Source: Microlunatus phosphovorus NM-1 (GTDB taxonomy: Bacteria > Actinomycetota > Actinomycetes > Propionibacteriales > Propionibacteriaceae). From it: 64,000 nucleotides of DNA. Position numbers and translations under genes: made by a program. The stretch spans positions 4,898,001 through 4,962,000 of the forward strand of contig NC_015635.1 of assembly GCF_000270245.1 (NCBI RefSeq). The letters are read 5' to 3'. The notes below the pieces were generated by a model. That model saw only the letters and a list, made by a program, of their open reading frames with translations. It did not search any database and was not told where the DNA came from. Positions 51,744 to 60,667 of this stretch are shown in pieces (the first letter of the stretch is position 1; every line of letters starts with the position of its first letter).

Positions 51744-53825
51744 ATGCCTGCATCCGAACCGGCCCTCTCGACCAACCCTCGCGAGACTGAGACGACCCTG
51801 GACCACGAGCGACAACATCTCGCCGACTCCCGCGCCGCCCTGCAGCGGATGCGCGAGCACACGGCCGGACTGACCGCAGTCGGCAGCGGCGCCAACCATG
51901 TGTCCACCGAGCATCTCAAGCAGGTGCTCTATCGACGGATGAAGGCGCTGGAAGACGATCCGACGGTGCCGCTGTTCTTCGGCCGGCTGGACTACGACAC
52001 GACTCTGGGCGGCGAGCTCGACGAGACGCTCTACATCGGCCGTCGGCACGTCACGGGTGAGATCGGCGGCGAGCCGATGGTGATCGACTGGCGTGCCCAG
52101 ATGTCGCTGCCCTTCTATCAGGCCCGCCCTGGCGAGCCGATGGGGGTACGGATGCGTCGTCGGTTCGGGTTCTCTCACGGGCAGCTGACCGCATACGAGG
52201 ACGAGGACCTGACCTCCGTCGGCGGAGTCTCCGGGTTGGAATCGGAGATCCTCGAGTCCGAGATCGAGCGTCCGCGGACCGGGCCGATGCGCGACATCGT
52301 GGCCACCATCCAACCCGAGCAGGACCGGATCGTCCGCGCCGAACTCGCCGACTCGCTCTGCATCCAAGGAGCCCCCGGCACCGGTAAGACAGCCGTCGGG
52401 CTGCACCGAGCGGCGTACCTGCTCTATGCCTACCGGGACCAGCTCGCTCGGTCCGGCGTGCTGGTGGTCGGCCCCAACGACAGCTTCCTGTCCTACATCG
52501 GCGACGTGCTGCCGGCCCTCGGCGAGATCGACGCGAAGCAAGCGACCGTCTCCTCGCTGGTGACCGATGCCACCAGAGCAGCAATCCGCGGACTTGATCC
52601 GGTGCCGGCGGCCCTGATCAAGGGTGACGCCCGGATGGCCGAGGTGCTGCGCCGTGCAGTCTGGGGCGGCGTCAGCCGACCGAGCGAGACGCTGGTGGTG
52701 CCGCGTGGCGCCTATCAGTGGCGAGTAGCCACCTATCTCGTCGAGGAGATCCTCGACGAGCTGAGGACGCGTGGCGTGCGCTACGAAGCCGGCCGGACGA
52801 TGCTGCCGCAACGGCTCGCACACCAGGTGCTGCTGCGGATGGAGGCCTCCGGCGACTCACCCGACGATCGCGTACAGAACGCCGTCGCCCGGTCCCGGCC
52901 GGTGAAGACGTACGCCGATGCGCTGTGGCCCAAGGTCGATCCCGTCAAACTCGTGCTGCGGCTGCTCACCGATGCCGAGTTCCTGGCCGCCTCCGCCGAG
53001 GGAATCCTGTCTCCCGAAGAGCAGCAGTTGATCATGATGCGGAAGCCGGCCCGCAGCGTCGGCTCCGCCCGCTGGTCGCTGGCCGACGTGGTCTTGATCG
53101 ACGAGGCGGCGGACCTGATCAATCGGACGCCGAGCCTGGGCCACGTGATCGTGGACGAGGCACAGGACCTCTCCCCCATGCAGTTGCGGGCCGTCGGCCG
53201 CCGTGCATCCACCGGCTCGGTGACCGTGCTCGGCGATCTCGCGCAGGCGACCACCCCGTGGGCCACCTCGTCGTGGACGGAGTCGATGACCCACCTCGGG
53301 CATCCCGGCGCAGCGGTCGAAGAACTGGTCGCCGGCTTCCGAGTGCCTGGCGCGGTGATCGATTTCGCCGCCCGACTGCTGCCACGCATTGCGCCCCAGC
53401 TCACTCCGCCACACTCGGTCCGGCGCAATCGCGGTGCCCTGGACCTGCGTGGTGGCACCACAGCAGACCTGATCACCGCCACCACCGAGGCGCTGGGGCG
53501 AGAAGGCACTGTCGGTGTGATCGTGCCCGACGCTGCCGTGGCGACTGTTCGGAAGGCCCTCGAGAAGGCCGGCATCCGCTACGACCTGCTCGGCGAGGAC
53601 GCCCAGATCTTCGACGCCCGCGTCGACCTCGTCCCGGCCTCCTTGGCCAAAGGTCTCGAGTTCGACCACGTCGTGCTCAGCGAGCCGGCCGACCTCGTGG
53701 CGGGCGAGCCTGACGAGATCACGGGCCTACGCCGCCTCTACGTCTGCTTGACCCGTGCCGTGACCAGCTTGGTTGTCGTGCACTCCGCCCCCTTGCCCGC
53801 CGCGCTCCACGATGCCGCCGCCTGA
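51744..53825 (+). CDS. helD: HelD-type RNA polymerase-associated helicase
   Basis: 693 residues. The N-terminal antiparallel coiled coil (DHERQHLADSRAALQRMREH) is followed by a domain with DYDTTLGGELDETLYIGRRH and VIDWRAQMSLPFYQA, both family hallmarks; Walker A GAPGTGKTAVGLHRAAYLL; DEAQDLSPMQLRAVGRR; and a late LTRAVTSLVVVHS. This is the actinobacterial class of HelD, UvrD-like ATPases that recycle stalled RNA polymerase and in some species protect it from rifamycin. GGAGG lies seven bases before ATG. A switch-like leader precedes it. Confidence 0.9.
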   Translation: MPASEPALSTNPRETETTLDHERQHLADSRAALQRMREHTAGLTAVGSGANHVSTEHLKQVLYRRMKALEDDPTVPLFFGRLDYDTTLGGELDETLYIGRRHVTGEIGGEPMVIDWRAQMSLPFYQARPGEPMGVRMRRRFGFSHGQLTAYEDEDLTSVGGVSGLESEILESEIERPRTGPMRDIVATIQPEQDRIVRAELADSLCIQGAPGTGKTAVGLHRAAYLLYAYRDQLARSGVLVVGPNDSFLSYIGDVLPALGEIDAKQATVSSLVTDATRAAIRGLDPVPAALIKGDARMAEVLRRAVWGGVSRPSETLVVPRGAYQWRVATYLVEEILDELRTRGVRYEAGRTMLPQRLAHQVLLRMEASGDSPDDRVQNAVARSRPVKTYADALWPKVDPVKLVLRLLTDAEFLAASAEGILSPEEQQLIMMRKPARSVGSARWSLADVVLIDEAADLINRTPSLGHVIVDEAQDLSPMQLRAVGRRASTGSVTVLGDLAQATTPWATSSWTESMTHLGHPGAAVEELVAGFRVPGAVIDFAARLLPRIAPQLTPPHSVRRNRGALDLRGGTTADLITATTEALGREGTVGVIVPDAAVATVRKALEKAGIRYDLLGEDAQIFDARVDLVPASLAKGLEFDHVVLSEPADLVAGEPDEITGLRRLYVCLTRAVTSLVVVHSAPLPAALHDAAA

Positions 53826-53831
53826 CTCCCT

Positions 53832-53959
53832 GCGATTTCCGGTTACCTGTCCACGCCACAGGTGGACCAACAACCGAAAGTTCGGTGCCCCCGGCAGTCC
53901 CCGGCGATTTCCGGTTACCTGTCCACGCCACAGGTGGACCAATAACCGGAAGTTCGGTG
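53832..53959. repeat. Duplicated palindrome between convergent helD and peptidase genes
   Basis: Two 56-base units at 53832-53887 and 53904-53959 (72-base period) differ at few positions. Each holds ACCTGT...ACAGGT and GTCCAC...GTGGAC as alternative stems, and the second copy has intact outer arms TTCCGGTTA/TAACCGGAA. They most likely act as a double, two-way terminator. Confidence 0.65.
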
Positions 53960-53962
53960 AGA

Positions 53963-55165
53963 TCAGGCGAGGGCGAGCGTGGCCGGAGAGCCGGCCGGGG
54001 CCGGGGCGGACAGGGTGACGGCGGCGCCCAGCGGCAACGCCAGGTTGCGAGGCCCATGACCGACCGGTACGTCGGCGATGATCGGGATCCGCAGTCGCTC
54101 GAGTCGGTCGGCGATCACGGCCACGATCAGGTCAGCTGCCTCTGGGCCAGCGTTCCGTCCCGGACTGAACTCCCCGACCGCCACTCCCCTGATCTGTTCG
54201 AACCAGCGCGATCGGAGCAGCTGGGTGAGCATCCGGTCGACCCGGTACGCATCCTCGCCGACGTCCTCGAAGACCGCGATCGCGGAGGTCTCCGGCGCCG
54301 GTTCCACCCCGATATCGGCGGCGATCAGGGAGAGGTTCCCACCCACCAGCCGCCCATGGGCCACACCCGGGACGAGGCTGCGGCCCTCGACCAGCGTCGC
54401 CCCTGCGATTGGTTGCGGTCCCATCAGCAACGAGCGCAGGGCAGCCACGGATAACTCGTCGTCCAGCTGACCGGCCGACGCCAAGGACGGTCCGTGCACG
54501 GTCACCAGGTCCAGTTCGCGACTCAGTCGCGTGTGCAGCGCGGTGATATCGCTGAATCCGACCAACCACTTCGGCTCCGCGGCCCGAACCGTCGGCCAAT
54601 CCAGCAGATCGATCATCCGCTGCGCGCCATAGCCACCCCGGGCGGCCCACACCGCGGCCACCTCGGGGTCGGCCCAGGCATTGCTCAGATCGGCGGCCCG
54701 CTGACGATCGCCCGCCGCCAGATAGGGCAACGCCGAGTCCCTGCCCAGCAGGTGTGGCTGAATCCGTACCCGCAGGCCCCACGAATCCAGCAGCGCCACC
54801 CCATGCGCGAGCCGATCCGACGACACCGGGCCCGACGGCGCCACCACCGCTACCAGATCTCCCGGCCGCAACGGCTGCGGCCAGCGCCGCCCTATGGCGG
54901 GCGCCAGCGCCGACCGATGCCGACGTCGCAGACCGGCCGCCTGCAACATGGCCACCAGCTCTCGGGAACGGGCCGGGCGCGCGCCGGCGGCCACCACCGA
55001 CTCGTACCGCTCCGCGATCACGTCATAGTGATCCCGCTCGAACGCCCGCCGCGGAATCCCCACCGAGGCGGCGAAGTCGTGCAACTCCTCATAGGACGTG
55101 GAGCTGATCAGATGCGACCAGAGTCGACCGTGACCCGGCCAGGTCGGCGGGTCGATGAAGATCAC
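53963..55165 (-). CDS. DUF4031 - LD-carboxypeptidase (S66) fusion
   Basis: 400 residues. Residues 1-85 match DUF4031 (MIFIDPPTWPGHGRLWSHLI, TSYEELHDFAASVGIPRRAF). Residues 95-395 are peptidase family S66: PLRPGDLVAVVAPSGPV, VWAARGGYGAQRMIDLLDW, GFSDITALH (nucleophile Ser), GGNLSL, FEDVGEDAYRVDRML (Glu) and VPVGHGPRNLALPLG (His). It cleaves LD bonds of murein peptides, or acts as an MccF-like immunity enzyme. Overlaps cutC by 4 bases (GTGA). Confidence 0.88.
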   Translation of the reverse strand: MIFIDPPTWPGHGRLWSHLISSTSYEELHDFAASVGIPRRAFERDHYDVIAERYESVVAAGARPARSRELVAMLQAAGLRRRHRSALAPAIGRRWPQPLRPGDLVAVVAPSGPVSSDRLAHGVALLDSWGLRVRIQPHLLGRDSALPYLAAGDRQRAADLSNAWADPEVAAVWAARGGYGAQRMIDLLDWPTVRAAEPKWLVGFSDITALHTRLSRELDLVTVHGPSLASAGQLDDELSVAALRSLLMGPQPIAGATLVEGRSLVPGVAHGRLVGGNLSLIAADIGVEPAPETSAIAVFEDVGEDAYRVDRMLTQLLRSRWFEQIRGVAVGEFSPGRNAGPEAADLIVAVIADRLERLRIPIIADVPVGHGPRNLALPLGAAVTLSAPAPAGSPATLALA

Positions 55166-55872
55166 GCGGGCTCGCTCCGGTGCACGGCGTCATCGACCAG
55201 CCGACGCCAGGTGCCGACCAGGTCGGGATCCACGTACGCCTTCCATGATCCCAGCGGGCGCGCCGACGAGCCGATGTGGAAGGAGCGCACCCCCGACCGG
55301 GCCAGCCACGGCACATGCTCGGGCAGCAGCCCGCCGCCGGCCATGATCGCCGATCGCGCGAACTCGTCCGCCTGCGCCCGAGCGACCAGGTCGTCAAGAC
55401 CTTCCGACACCCCACGCGCCGAGCCCGCCGTCAGCACCTGGTCCAGCCCTGGGAGCTGGCGCAGCACCCACCAGGCCGTGTCGGTGTCGAAGCAGGAATC
55501 CACCGCACGATGGAAGGTCCAGCCGAAGTCCGGTGACTCCCCGATGATCTCCAGCACCACGCCGACGTCGATCTCGGTGTGGGCATTGAGGAAGCCGAGC
55601 ACCACCCCGTCGGCGCCGACCGACCGATAGCTCGACAGCAGCCCCTGCAGCCGCGTCACCTCACCGCCGTCGGTGCCGAAGCCCTCCCGCAGCCGCAGCA
55701 TCACTCGGATCGGCAGGCTCGTGGCCCGCCGCACCTGGCCGACCAGGGCCGGCTCGGGGGACAGCCCATCGCCAGCCATCGTGCCGACCAGTTCGATCCG
55801 GTCCGCACCGCCGGCCTCGGCCCGTTCCGCGTCCGCCGCGTGCAGGGCGATCACCTCGAGCAGCCCGGTCAT
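55162..55872 (-). CDS. cutC: CutC family protein
   Basis: 236 residues, TIM barrel. LEVIALHAADAERAEAGGADRIEL and LPIRVMLRLREGF are family motifs, followed by ADGVVLGFLN, WTFHRAVDSCFD and VLTAGSARGVSEGLDDL, GGGLLPEHV. I take ATG 55872 (AAAGGAG upstream); the longer frame upstream overlaps the sigma gene. Historically tied to copper tolerance; enzymatic role still debated. First gene of a two-gene operon with the DUF4031-S66 fusion. Confidence 0.9.
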   Translation of the reverse strand: MTGLLEVIALHAADAERAEAGGADRIELVGTMAGDGLSPEPALVGQVRRATSLPIRVMLRLREGFGTDGGEVTRLQGLLSSYRSVGADGVVLGFLNAHTEIDVGVVLEIIGESPDFGWTFHRAVDSCFDTDTAWWVLRQLPGLDQVLTAGSARGVSEGLDDLVARAQADEFARSAIMAGGGLLPEHVPWLARSGVRSFHIGSSARPLGSWKAYVDPDLVGTWRRLVDDAVHRSEPA

Positions 55873-55987
55873 AGCCAGAGTCTCCTTTCGCACCGTGGAC
55901 CCATCTTGGCAGCCCCGATACCTCCGGACTGGGATGCCGCGCGAACCTCCCGGGCCCCGACGGTGTAGGACGGGTGAGCGATCCGAT

Positions 55988-56557
55988 ATGAGGGACCCCG
56001 ACATCGGCGAGACCGCAGACACGACCCTGGTGGCGGCGGCGCTGGGTGGCGACCCGGCGGCGTACGGCCACCTGGTACGTCGGCATGCCCCGATGGCGAA
56101 GCGGATGGCCGTGCTGTGGGGAGCCGGAACGGATGCCGACGACGTCGTCCAGGAAGCGTTCGTCCGCGCTCATGCCGCGCTGTCCCGGTTCCGAGAGGGG
56201 GAGGAGTTTCGGCCGTGGCTGCTGACCATCGTTCGCAACGTGACCCGCAACAGCCTCCGAGCGCGGGGACGCCGGGCGGCACGCGAGGCGTACGCGGCAG
56301 CAACCTGGCCGGTCACAGACCTGAGCACGGCAGACCCGGCAGACAGTGCGATCGAGGAGGTCCGCCGCGACCAACTGCTGGCGCGGGTCCGGCGATTGCC
56401 GGAAGGGCTGCGCGAGGTGGTCACCTGCCGCTATCTGCTGGAGCTGACCGAGGCGGAGACGGCTGCCACACTCGGCCTGCGACCGGGCACGGTGAAATCC
56501 CGGCTGCATCGCGCACTCCACCGGCTACGGACGGAGGTGGCCGATGACCGACCGTGA
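55988..56557 (+). CDS. ECF-type RNA polymerase sigma factor
   Basis: 189 residues. Region 2 (DPAAYGHLVRRHAPMAKRMA, DADDVVQEAFVRAHAALSRF, FRPWLLTIVRNVTRNSLR) is at about 23-95, and region 4 (LLARVRRLPEGLREVVTCRY, ELTEAETAATLGLRPGTVKS, RLHRALHRLR) at about 120-182. No extra domains. Overlaps the next gene by 14 bases, which encodes a membrane protein of anti-sigma design, suggesting a classic signal pair. Confidence 0.9.
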   Translation: MRDPDIGETADTTLVAAALGGDPAAYGHLVRRHAPMAKRMAVLWGAGTDADDVVQEAFVRAHAALSRFREGEEFRPWLLTIVRNVTRNSLRARGRRAAREAYAAATWPVTDLSTADPADSAIEEVRRDQLLARVRRLPEGLREVVTCRYLLELTEAETAATLGLRPGTVKSRLHRALHRLRTEVADDRP

Positions 56558-57332
56558 GTCGATCGAACCCACCGACGAGACGCTGGCGGCCGAGCTCGTC
56601 CGTGCCGGGCATTCGATCACGATCGACCCGGTGCCCGACGAACTGGTCGGCAACGTCTTGACGGCCATTCGCTCGGCGCCGAGCAAGAATCGGCGCCGTT
56701 GGCTCGGCTGGTGGCGCTGGCTGCGGAACCGACGGCGACGGCTGATCGCGGTGGTGATCGCGATCGTGCTGCTGGTGGGCGCCCTCAGCCCGCCGGTCCG
56801 GGCTGCCGTCGGCGAATGGCTGCGGATCGGCGGCGTACTGATCCGGACCGGTCCGCCACCGACATCTGCGCCACCATCGACCCCAACGCCACTGGTCGAG
56901 GGTCGCACGGTGATGAGCCTGGAGCAGGCGCGGGCCGCGGTGGACTTCCCGATCGGACTGCCGAGCGCGCTGGGCAAACCGGATCAGGTCACCGTGACCA
57001 GCGACCGACGAGTGGTGGGGATGGACTGGAGCATCGACGGGCAGCCGGTGCACCTCGATCAGTTCGACGGCACGATCTCCTGGGTCTTCCTCAAACAGAA
57101 CTGGTCGACCGTGACCCCGACCGATGTCGCCGGTGCCGACGCCGCCTGGCTGGCCGACCCGCACGAGATCGTCTACGTCGACCGCGAGGGCATCGAGCAC
57201 CGCGAGACGGCGCGCGTCTCCGGTCCCAGCCTGATTTGGCAGCCGACGCTCGACGGCCGCGAGCTCACCGTCCGGCTGGAGGGCATCAGCCGGCTGGAGC
57301 AGGCTCGAACGATCGCCGAGTCGCTGCGCTAG
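56544..57332 (+). CDS. Membrane protein, likely anti-sigma factor partner
   Basis: 262 residues: a cytoplasmic helical N-terminus (ETLAAELVRAGHSITIDPVPDELVGNVL), a basic patch, one membrane helix (LIAVVIAIVLLVGALSPPVRA), and an extracytoplasmic beta-rich domain from about 115 (VMSLEQARAAVDFPIGLPSAL, QPVHLDQFDGTISWVFL, RETARVSGP). No zinc-binding HxxxCxxC is seen, so it is not a ZAS-type anti-sigma. Overlaps the sigma gene by 14 bases. Confidence 0.78.
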   Translation: MTDRESIEPTDETLAAELVRAGHSITIDPVPDELVGNVLTAIRSAPSKNRRRWLGWWRWLRNRRRRLIAVVIAIVLLVGALSPPVRAAVGEWLRIGGVLIRTGPPPTSAPPSTPTPLVEGRTVMSLEQARAAVDFPIGLPSALGKPDQVTVTSDRRVVGMDWSIDGQPVHLDQFDGTISWVFLKQNWSTVTPTDVAGADAAWLADPHEIVYVDREGIEHRETARVSGPSLIWQPTLDGRELTVRLEGISRLEQARTIAESLR

Positions 57333-57359
57333 TTGATCTGAGCGTGTTCAGCAACACAC

Positions 57360-57875
57360 CTAGTCAGCCGTGAGGCTGCTCGGGACCTCGCCTCGATAGG
57401 GGATCCAGCAATACCCCGGCTGAAACGGGACGTAGTTGTCGCTGAGCTCAAGCTCGCCGCGAAGGCTGTCGGAGATCACGAGCCCGTCGAGGCTGCCGTC
57501 GGCCAACTCCTGCGACCATTCGGCTTTGAGCTCCGCGGGGTCTAGCAGGGCTTCCACATCCCACCCGACCTTGGCAGTGACATACCCGTCGAGCTGCGCA
57601 AGCAGATCGTAGAGGTGATGACCCAACTCGGTGAACTCGGCTGCGGTGAGAGGGAACCTGGGCAGACTGCCGTCGAGGCCAACACCCCAGCCGACGGCCA
57701 CGGGCAGAATCGTGAGCTCGATGTTCGAGCCCAGGGTTGACAGCAGCGGCCGGTGAAGAGGAATGCGATGACCTCCTGCATTGAGCACCCATGGCTTCGT
57801 GTCGGTCCGGGCGGCGGCCTGCGCCGCCTCAACGTTGTCGCCGAAGTTCAGCACGAGTTCGAAGCAGATCGCCAT
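57360..57875 (-). CDS. Hypothetical protein
   Basis: 171 residues, acidic, no signal peptide or membrane helix. MAICFELVLNFGDNVEAAQAAARTD is the start; SNIELTILPVAVGWGVGLDG and GYVTAKVGWDVEALLDPAELK look like alternating strands and helices; DNYVPFQPGYCWIPYRGEVP ends it. A GGTGAGAC ribosome site precedes the ATG. Convergent with the anti-sigma-like gene (27 bases apart). I do not recognise the family. Confidence 0.6.
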   Translation of the reverse strand: MAICFELVLNFGDNVEAAQAAARTDTKPWVLNAGGHRIPLHRPLLSTLGSNIELTILPVAVGWGVGLDGSLPRFPLTAAEFTELGHHLYDLLAQLDGYVTAKVGWDVEALLDPAELKAEWSQELADGSLDGLVISDSLRGELELSDNYVPFQPGYCWIPYRGEVPSSLTAD

Positions 57876-58188
57876 GTCTCACCAGCCCGAGCGTGATGTG
57901 TTCGTGAACCATCCGGCCCACCGTGTCCCGGGACTACAACACGCGACACGGTCACCAAACTAGCAGCCCAGGAATCGTCCGTTCCTTCCTTGTCATCGCA
58001 CTTCTCGCAGGGCTGACCAGTGAGGTCTTGCCCTCGCTGGCCGGTAGACGCGAGCCGCCGCCATCTCCGTCGCTCAACAACCGAGGCTGGCGACTCTCCG
58101 GCCAACTCAAACCAATTGATTCGCCCCCTGGCCAGGAACTTCGTTCTAGGATCGGCTCATCGGTGCCCGTGGGAGAGTTCGCCCAGTA
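57876..58188. other. 313-base gap with no convincing gene
   Basis: Two short overlapping frames exist (88 residues plus, 57923-58189; 85 residues minus, 57848-58105), but neither has a ribosome site or family resemblance. The GC content drops slightly. I see no tRNA, terminator or clear repeat. It probably carries the promoters of the genes on both sides. Confidence 0.4.
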
Positions 58189-59166
58189 GTGCCCCGGATA
58201 GCGGGGTGCTTGCTTCTGGTCGCCCTGGCTGCCTGCGGTGGCACCGACGGAGTTGGACCGTCTCCGACCTCCGCGACCCCACCGACCTCCGCGGCCCCTG
58301 AGCCATCAGCGGTGTCCATGGCCGAGCGCCAGCGGGCCGAGATCGCGATCACCGGCAACCCGGATTGGCTCGCGTCCGACGACACCTCGCTGTATGTGAA
58401 GACCGACAGCGGCTCAGTGGTGGTCGTCGACCCGGCCAGCAACCGGGTGGTTCGCACTCTTCCCACCGGCGCGTCTGGCCTGTGCCAAGGCCTGGGCGTC
58501 GCGTTCGGCTCGGTGTGGACCTGCAGTCCGGACGCGAGCGGAGCAAGCGATGAGGTCGTACGACTGAATCCGCGTTCCGGCAAGGTTCTCGCCCGCCTGT
58601 CCGTGGCCAAGAGACCGGACCAAGGCCACCTCGAGGCGGCGGCCGGCCGGCTCTGGGTCATCACCGACGCGGGGCTCGTCGGGATCGACCCGGCCACGAA
58701 CAAGTCCGACCCGCCGCTCGAGCTGGGCGTTTCCGGGACCGCACTCGTCGCCGAGGACGACACGGTCTGGGTCTCCAGCCTCGCCGACGGCACCGTGGTC
58801 CAGGTCGATGTGACAGCACGTTCGGTCGTCGCCCGCGCCACCGGCCTGGACGGGCCTCGGGAGTTGGCGATCGGCGACCAGATCTGGGTCCTCACCCGGG
58901 CCGGTCTGGTCGCCTTGGACCGCGATGGCCTGCGCCAGACCGGGGTGGTTCCCACCGGTGCGACGACCTGCGGCGTGGCGGCCACACCCGATGCGGTGTG
59001 GGTCAGCGACACCGTTCCATTCCTGCGCCAGATCGATCCCGCGTCCAGGACGGTCTCAGAGGCAGTCACCACTGACACCAGCAGTTGCGGCGACGTACGC
59101 GCTGCCCACGGCTCGATCTGGGCGACCGCCTCCAACGACGACGTGCTCTATCGGTTGGACCCCTGA
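58189..59166 (+). CDS. Lipoprotein with beta-propeller (YncE/Vgb-like)
   Basis: 325 residues from GTG 58189. Signal with lipobox VALAACG, a Thr/Pro/Ser linker, then seven-fold-like repeats: NPDWLASDDTSLYVKTDSGS, GLGVAFGSVWTCSPDASGAS, AAAGRLWVITDAGLVGIDPA, VAEDDTVWVSSLADGTVVQV, AIGDQIWVLTRAGLVALDRD, ATPDAVWVSDTVPF, AAHGSIWATASNDDVL. Each W(V/A)-x-(S/T) strand marks a propeller blade. Surface-bound; ligand unknown. Followed by another secreted protein on the same strand. Confidence 0.82.
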   Translation: MPRIAGCLLLVALAACGGTDGVGPSPTSATPPTSAAPEPSAVSMAERQRAEIAITGNPDWLASDDTSLYVKTDSGSVVVVDPASNRVVRTLPTGASGLCQGLGVAFGSVWTCSPDASGASDEVVRLNPRSGKVLARLSVAKRPDQGHLEAAAGRLWVITDAGLVGIDPATNKSDPPLELGVSGTALVAEDDTVWVSSLADGTVVQVDVTARSVVARATGLDGPRELAIGDQIWVLTRAGLVALDRDGLRQTGVVPTGATTCGVAATPDAVWVSDTVPFLRQIDPASRTVSEAVTTDTSSCGDVRAAHGSIWATASNDDVLYRLDP

Positions 59167-59225
59167 CCACCAGCCCGACCCGGACCTGCGTCGAACCGTT
59201 CCTGCATCGGCGGTGTAGACCCAGT

Positions 59226-59882
59226 ATGAGAATCGTGCTGAAGCGCAGTGCGGCCGTGCTCGCCGGATTGCTGTTGATCGTGACCGGGAGCTGGTACGCG
59301 GCCGGCCAGGCGTGGGCAGGCGGACCGACCAGCGTGCTCATCGTGAGCCCGGGCACGGGCGAGGCAACGGGGCTGCACACCAACGGGGCGCGCTACCAGC
59401 GTCTGGTCGATGCCGTCGGGGCCTATCAGGCACCCGCCGGCCCGACTGACAGCCCGGCCAGTGTGATGCAGGACTGCAGCGACTGCCAGATCCGTCTCAC
59501 TTGGATGATCCACGACATGACCGTCTGGCGGATCGACCGCGTCTACCTGACTGCCGACGACGGCCTCTGGCTGCAGTCGGTGTCCACCGAGGCCGGCGGC
59601 GGCAACCTCCTGGATCGGCCGGCCCACTGGCAGCGACCGAGTGACCCGGAGGCTCTACTCGCCCTGCTGCGCGAGAGCGGCGTCTTGTCGCAGCCTGCCG
59701 AAGCCGGCAACGGATCGGTCGCGACCGATCAGGCGGCCGCACCGATCGCCGGCACGCCGGCCGCGCCCCTCGGACTGACCGCGCTCGGCTCCGGCATCCT
59801 CGGCGTCGCCATCGGGCTGACCGGTGGCCGATTGGTCCGTCGCCGTCACTCCGCTGCTGACCGCGTGGTCCTGTCCGGCTGA
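59226..59882 (+). CDS. Secreted/membrane protein of unknown function
   Basis: 218 residues. Signal or anchor helix at residues 8-27 (AAVLAGLLLIVTGSWYAAG), an extracytoplasmic domain with a CSDC pair (QDCSDCQIRLTWMIHDMTVWRIDRVYL), an Ala/Pro linker, a second membrane helix near 180-202 (GLTALGSGILGVAIGLTGG) and a basic end. TAGACC four bases from the ATG may be its promoter. The CxxC could be redox or metal active. No family recognised; 59 bases after the lipoprotein gene. Confidence 0.65.
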   Translation: MRIVLKRSAAVLAGLLLIVTGSWYAAGQAWAGGPTSVLIVSPGTGEATGLHTNGARYQRLVDAVGAYQAPAGPTDSPASVMQDCSDCQIRLTWMIHDMTVWRIDRVYLTADDGLWLQSVSTEAGGGNLLDRPAHWQRPSDPEALLALLRESGVLSQPAEAGNGSVATDQAAAPIAGTPAAPLGLTALGSGILGVAIGLTGGRLVRRRHSAADRVVLSG

Positions 59883-59908
59883 CCATAGGCGGCCGAGTTC
59901 GGGCGTGT

Positions 59909-60667
59909 TCAGGCGAGAGTGGGAAGCCGGGCGTAGACATCCCCGGAGCGGCCGGACGGTCTGAACCGTTCCAGCAACTGCCGCAGCTCGCTGCCGTCCA
60001 GCCAGGACTCGCTGGCCCAGCGCATGGTCTCGATCGGTGAGTAGTTGTAGCGGTAGTCACCCAGTGCCTCCACTTGCGCGAGCGCGTCCAACGCCTCGCC
60101 ATGCGCGGCCGGCAAGTATTCGAACGACAACGCTCGCAGCGGTCGGCTCAGACCTGCCAATACCTTTCGCTCGAATCCCTCCACGTCGATCTTGCAGAAG
60201 GCCGGCTCGCCGTACGTCGCGATCAGCGCGTCCAGCGTCGTCACCGGGACCTCGACGCCGCGATCCCAGTGCACGCGGGCAAACCGCCGGTCGGCACTGA
60301 CCTCATCGATCCACTCGTCCGACAGCGTCGACACCGTGGGCGTCCGACTGGAAACCGACAAGGTCGCGGTCCCTGGCACGGCGCCCACGGCAGCCGCCAC
60401 GATCTCGACAGCCCGATTCCGGCCGTACAGCAACCGCAGCACCCGCAGACAGTCGGGCTGCGGCTCGACCGCGATCACCCGGGCGCCCAACCGACGCCAG
60501 GACCGGACCCGGCTGCCGACGTGGGCCCCGATGTCGAACCCCAGGTCCCCAGGACCGAGGAACTCTGCGTAGAAGCGGGCCATCCGACGGTGCCGGCCGG
60601 GAATCGCGTGATACATCGCCACTGAGCGGATGATCCCCCAGACCCGGCCCAGCACCGACCCGTCCAT
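59909..60667 (-). CDS. FkbM-family methyltransferase
   Basis: 252 residues. The SAM site LGFDIGAHVGSRVRSWRRLG, ARVIAVEPQPDCLRVL, and the FkbM hallmark VTTLDALIATYG with FCKIDVEGFERKVLAGL are present. N-terminal helical cap (MYHAIPGRHRRMARFYAEFL). Such enzymes methylate oxygen in sugars or polyketides. ATG 60667 overlaps the dipeptidase stop (TGATG), so the two are co-translated, an odd partner for a peptidase. Confidence 0.87.
   Translation of the reverse strand: MDGSVLGRVWGIIRSVAMYHAIPGRHRRMARFYAEFLGPGDLGFDIGAHVGSRVRSWRRLGARVIAVEPQPDCLRVLRLLYGRNRAVEIVAAAVGAVPGTATLSVSSRTPTVSTLSDEWIDEVSADRRFARVHWDRGVEVPVTTLDALIATYGEPAFCKIDVEGFERKVLAGLSRPLRALSFEYLPAAHGEALDALAQVEALGDYRYNYSPIETMRWASESWLDGSELRQLLERFRPSGRSGDVYARLPTLA

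Noticed and set aside
57848-58189. Two short frames (85 residues minus, 88 residues plus) with a possible membrane segment
   Set aside because: No ribosome site, no family resemblance, and neither agrees with the strand of a clear promoter. I also looked for a tRNA and saw no cloverleaf.
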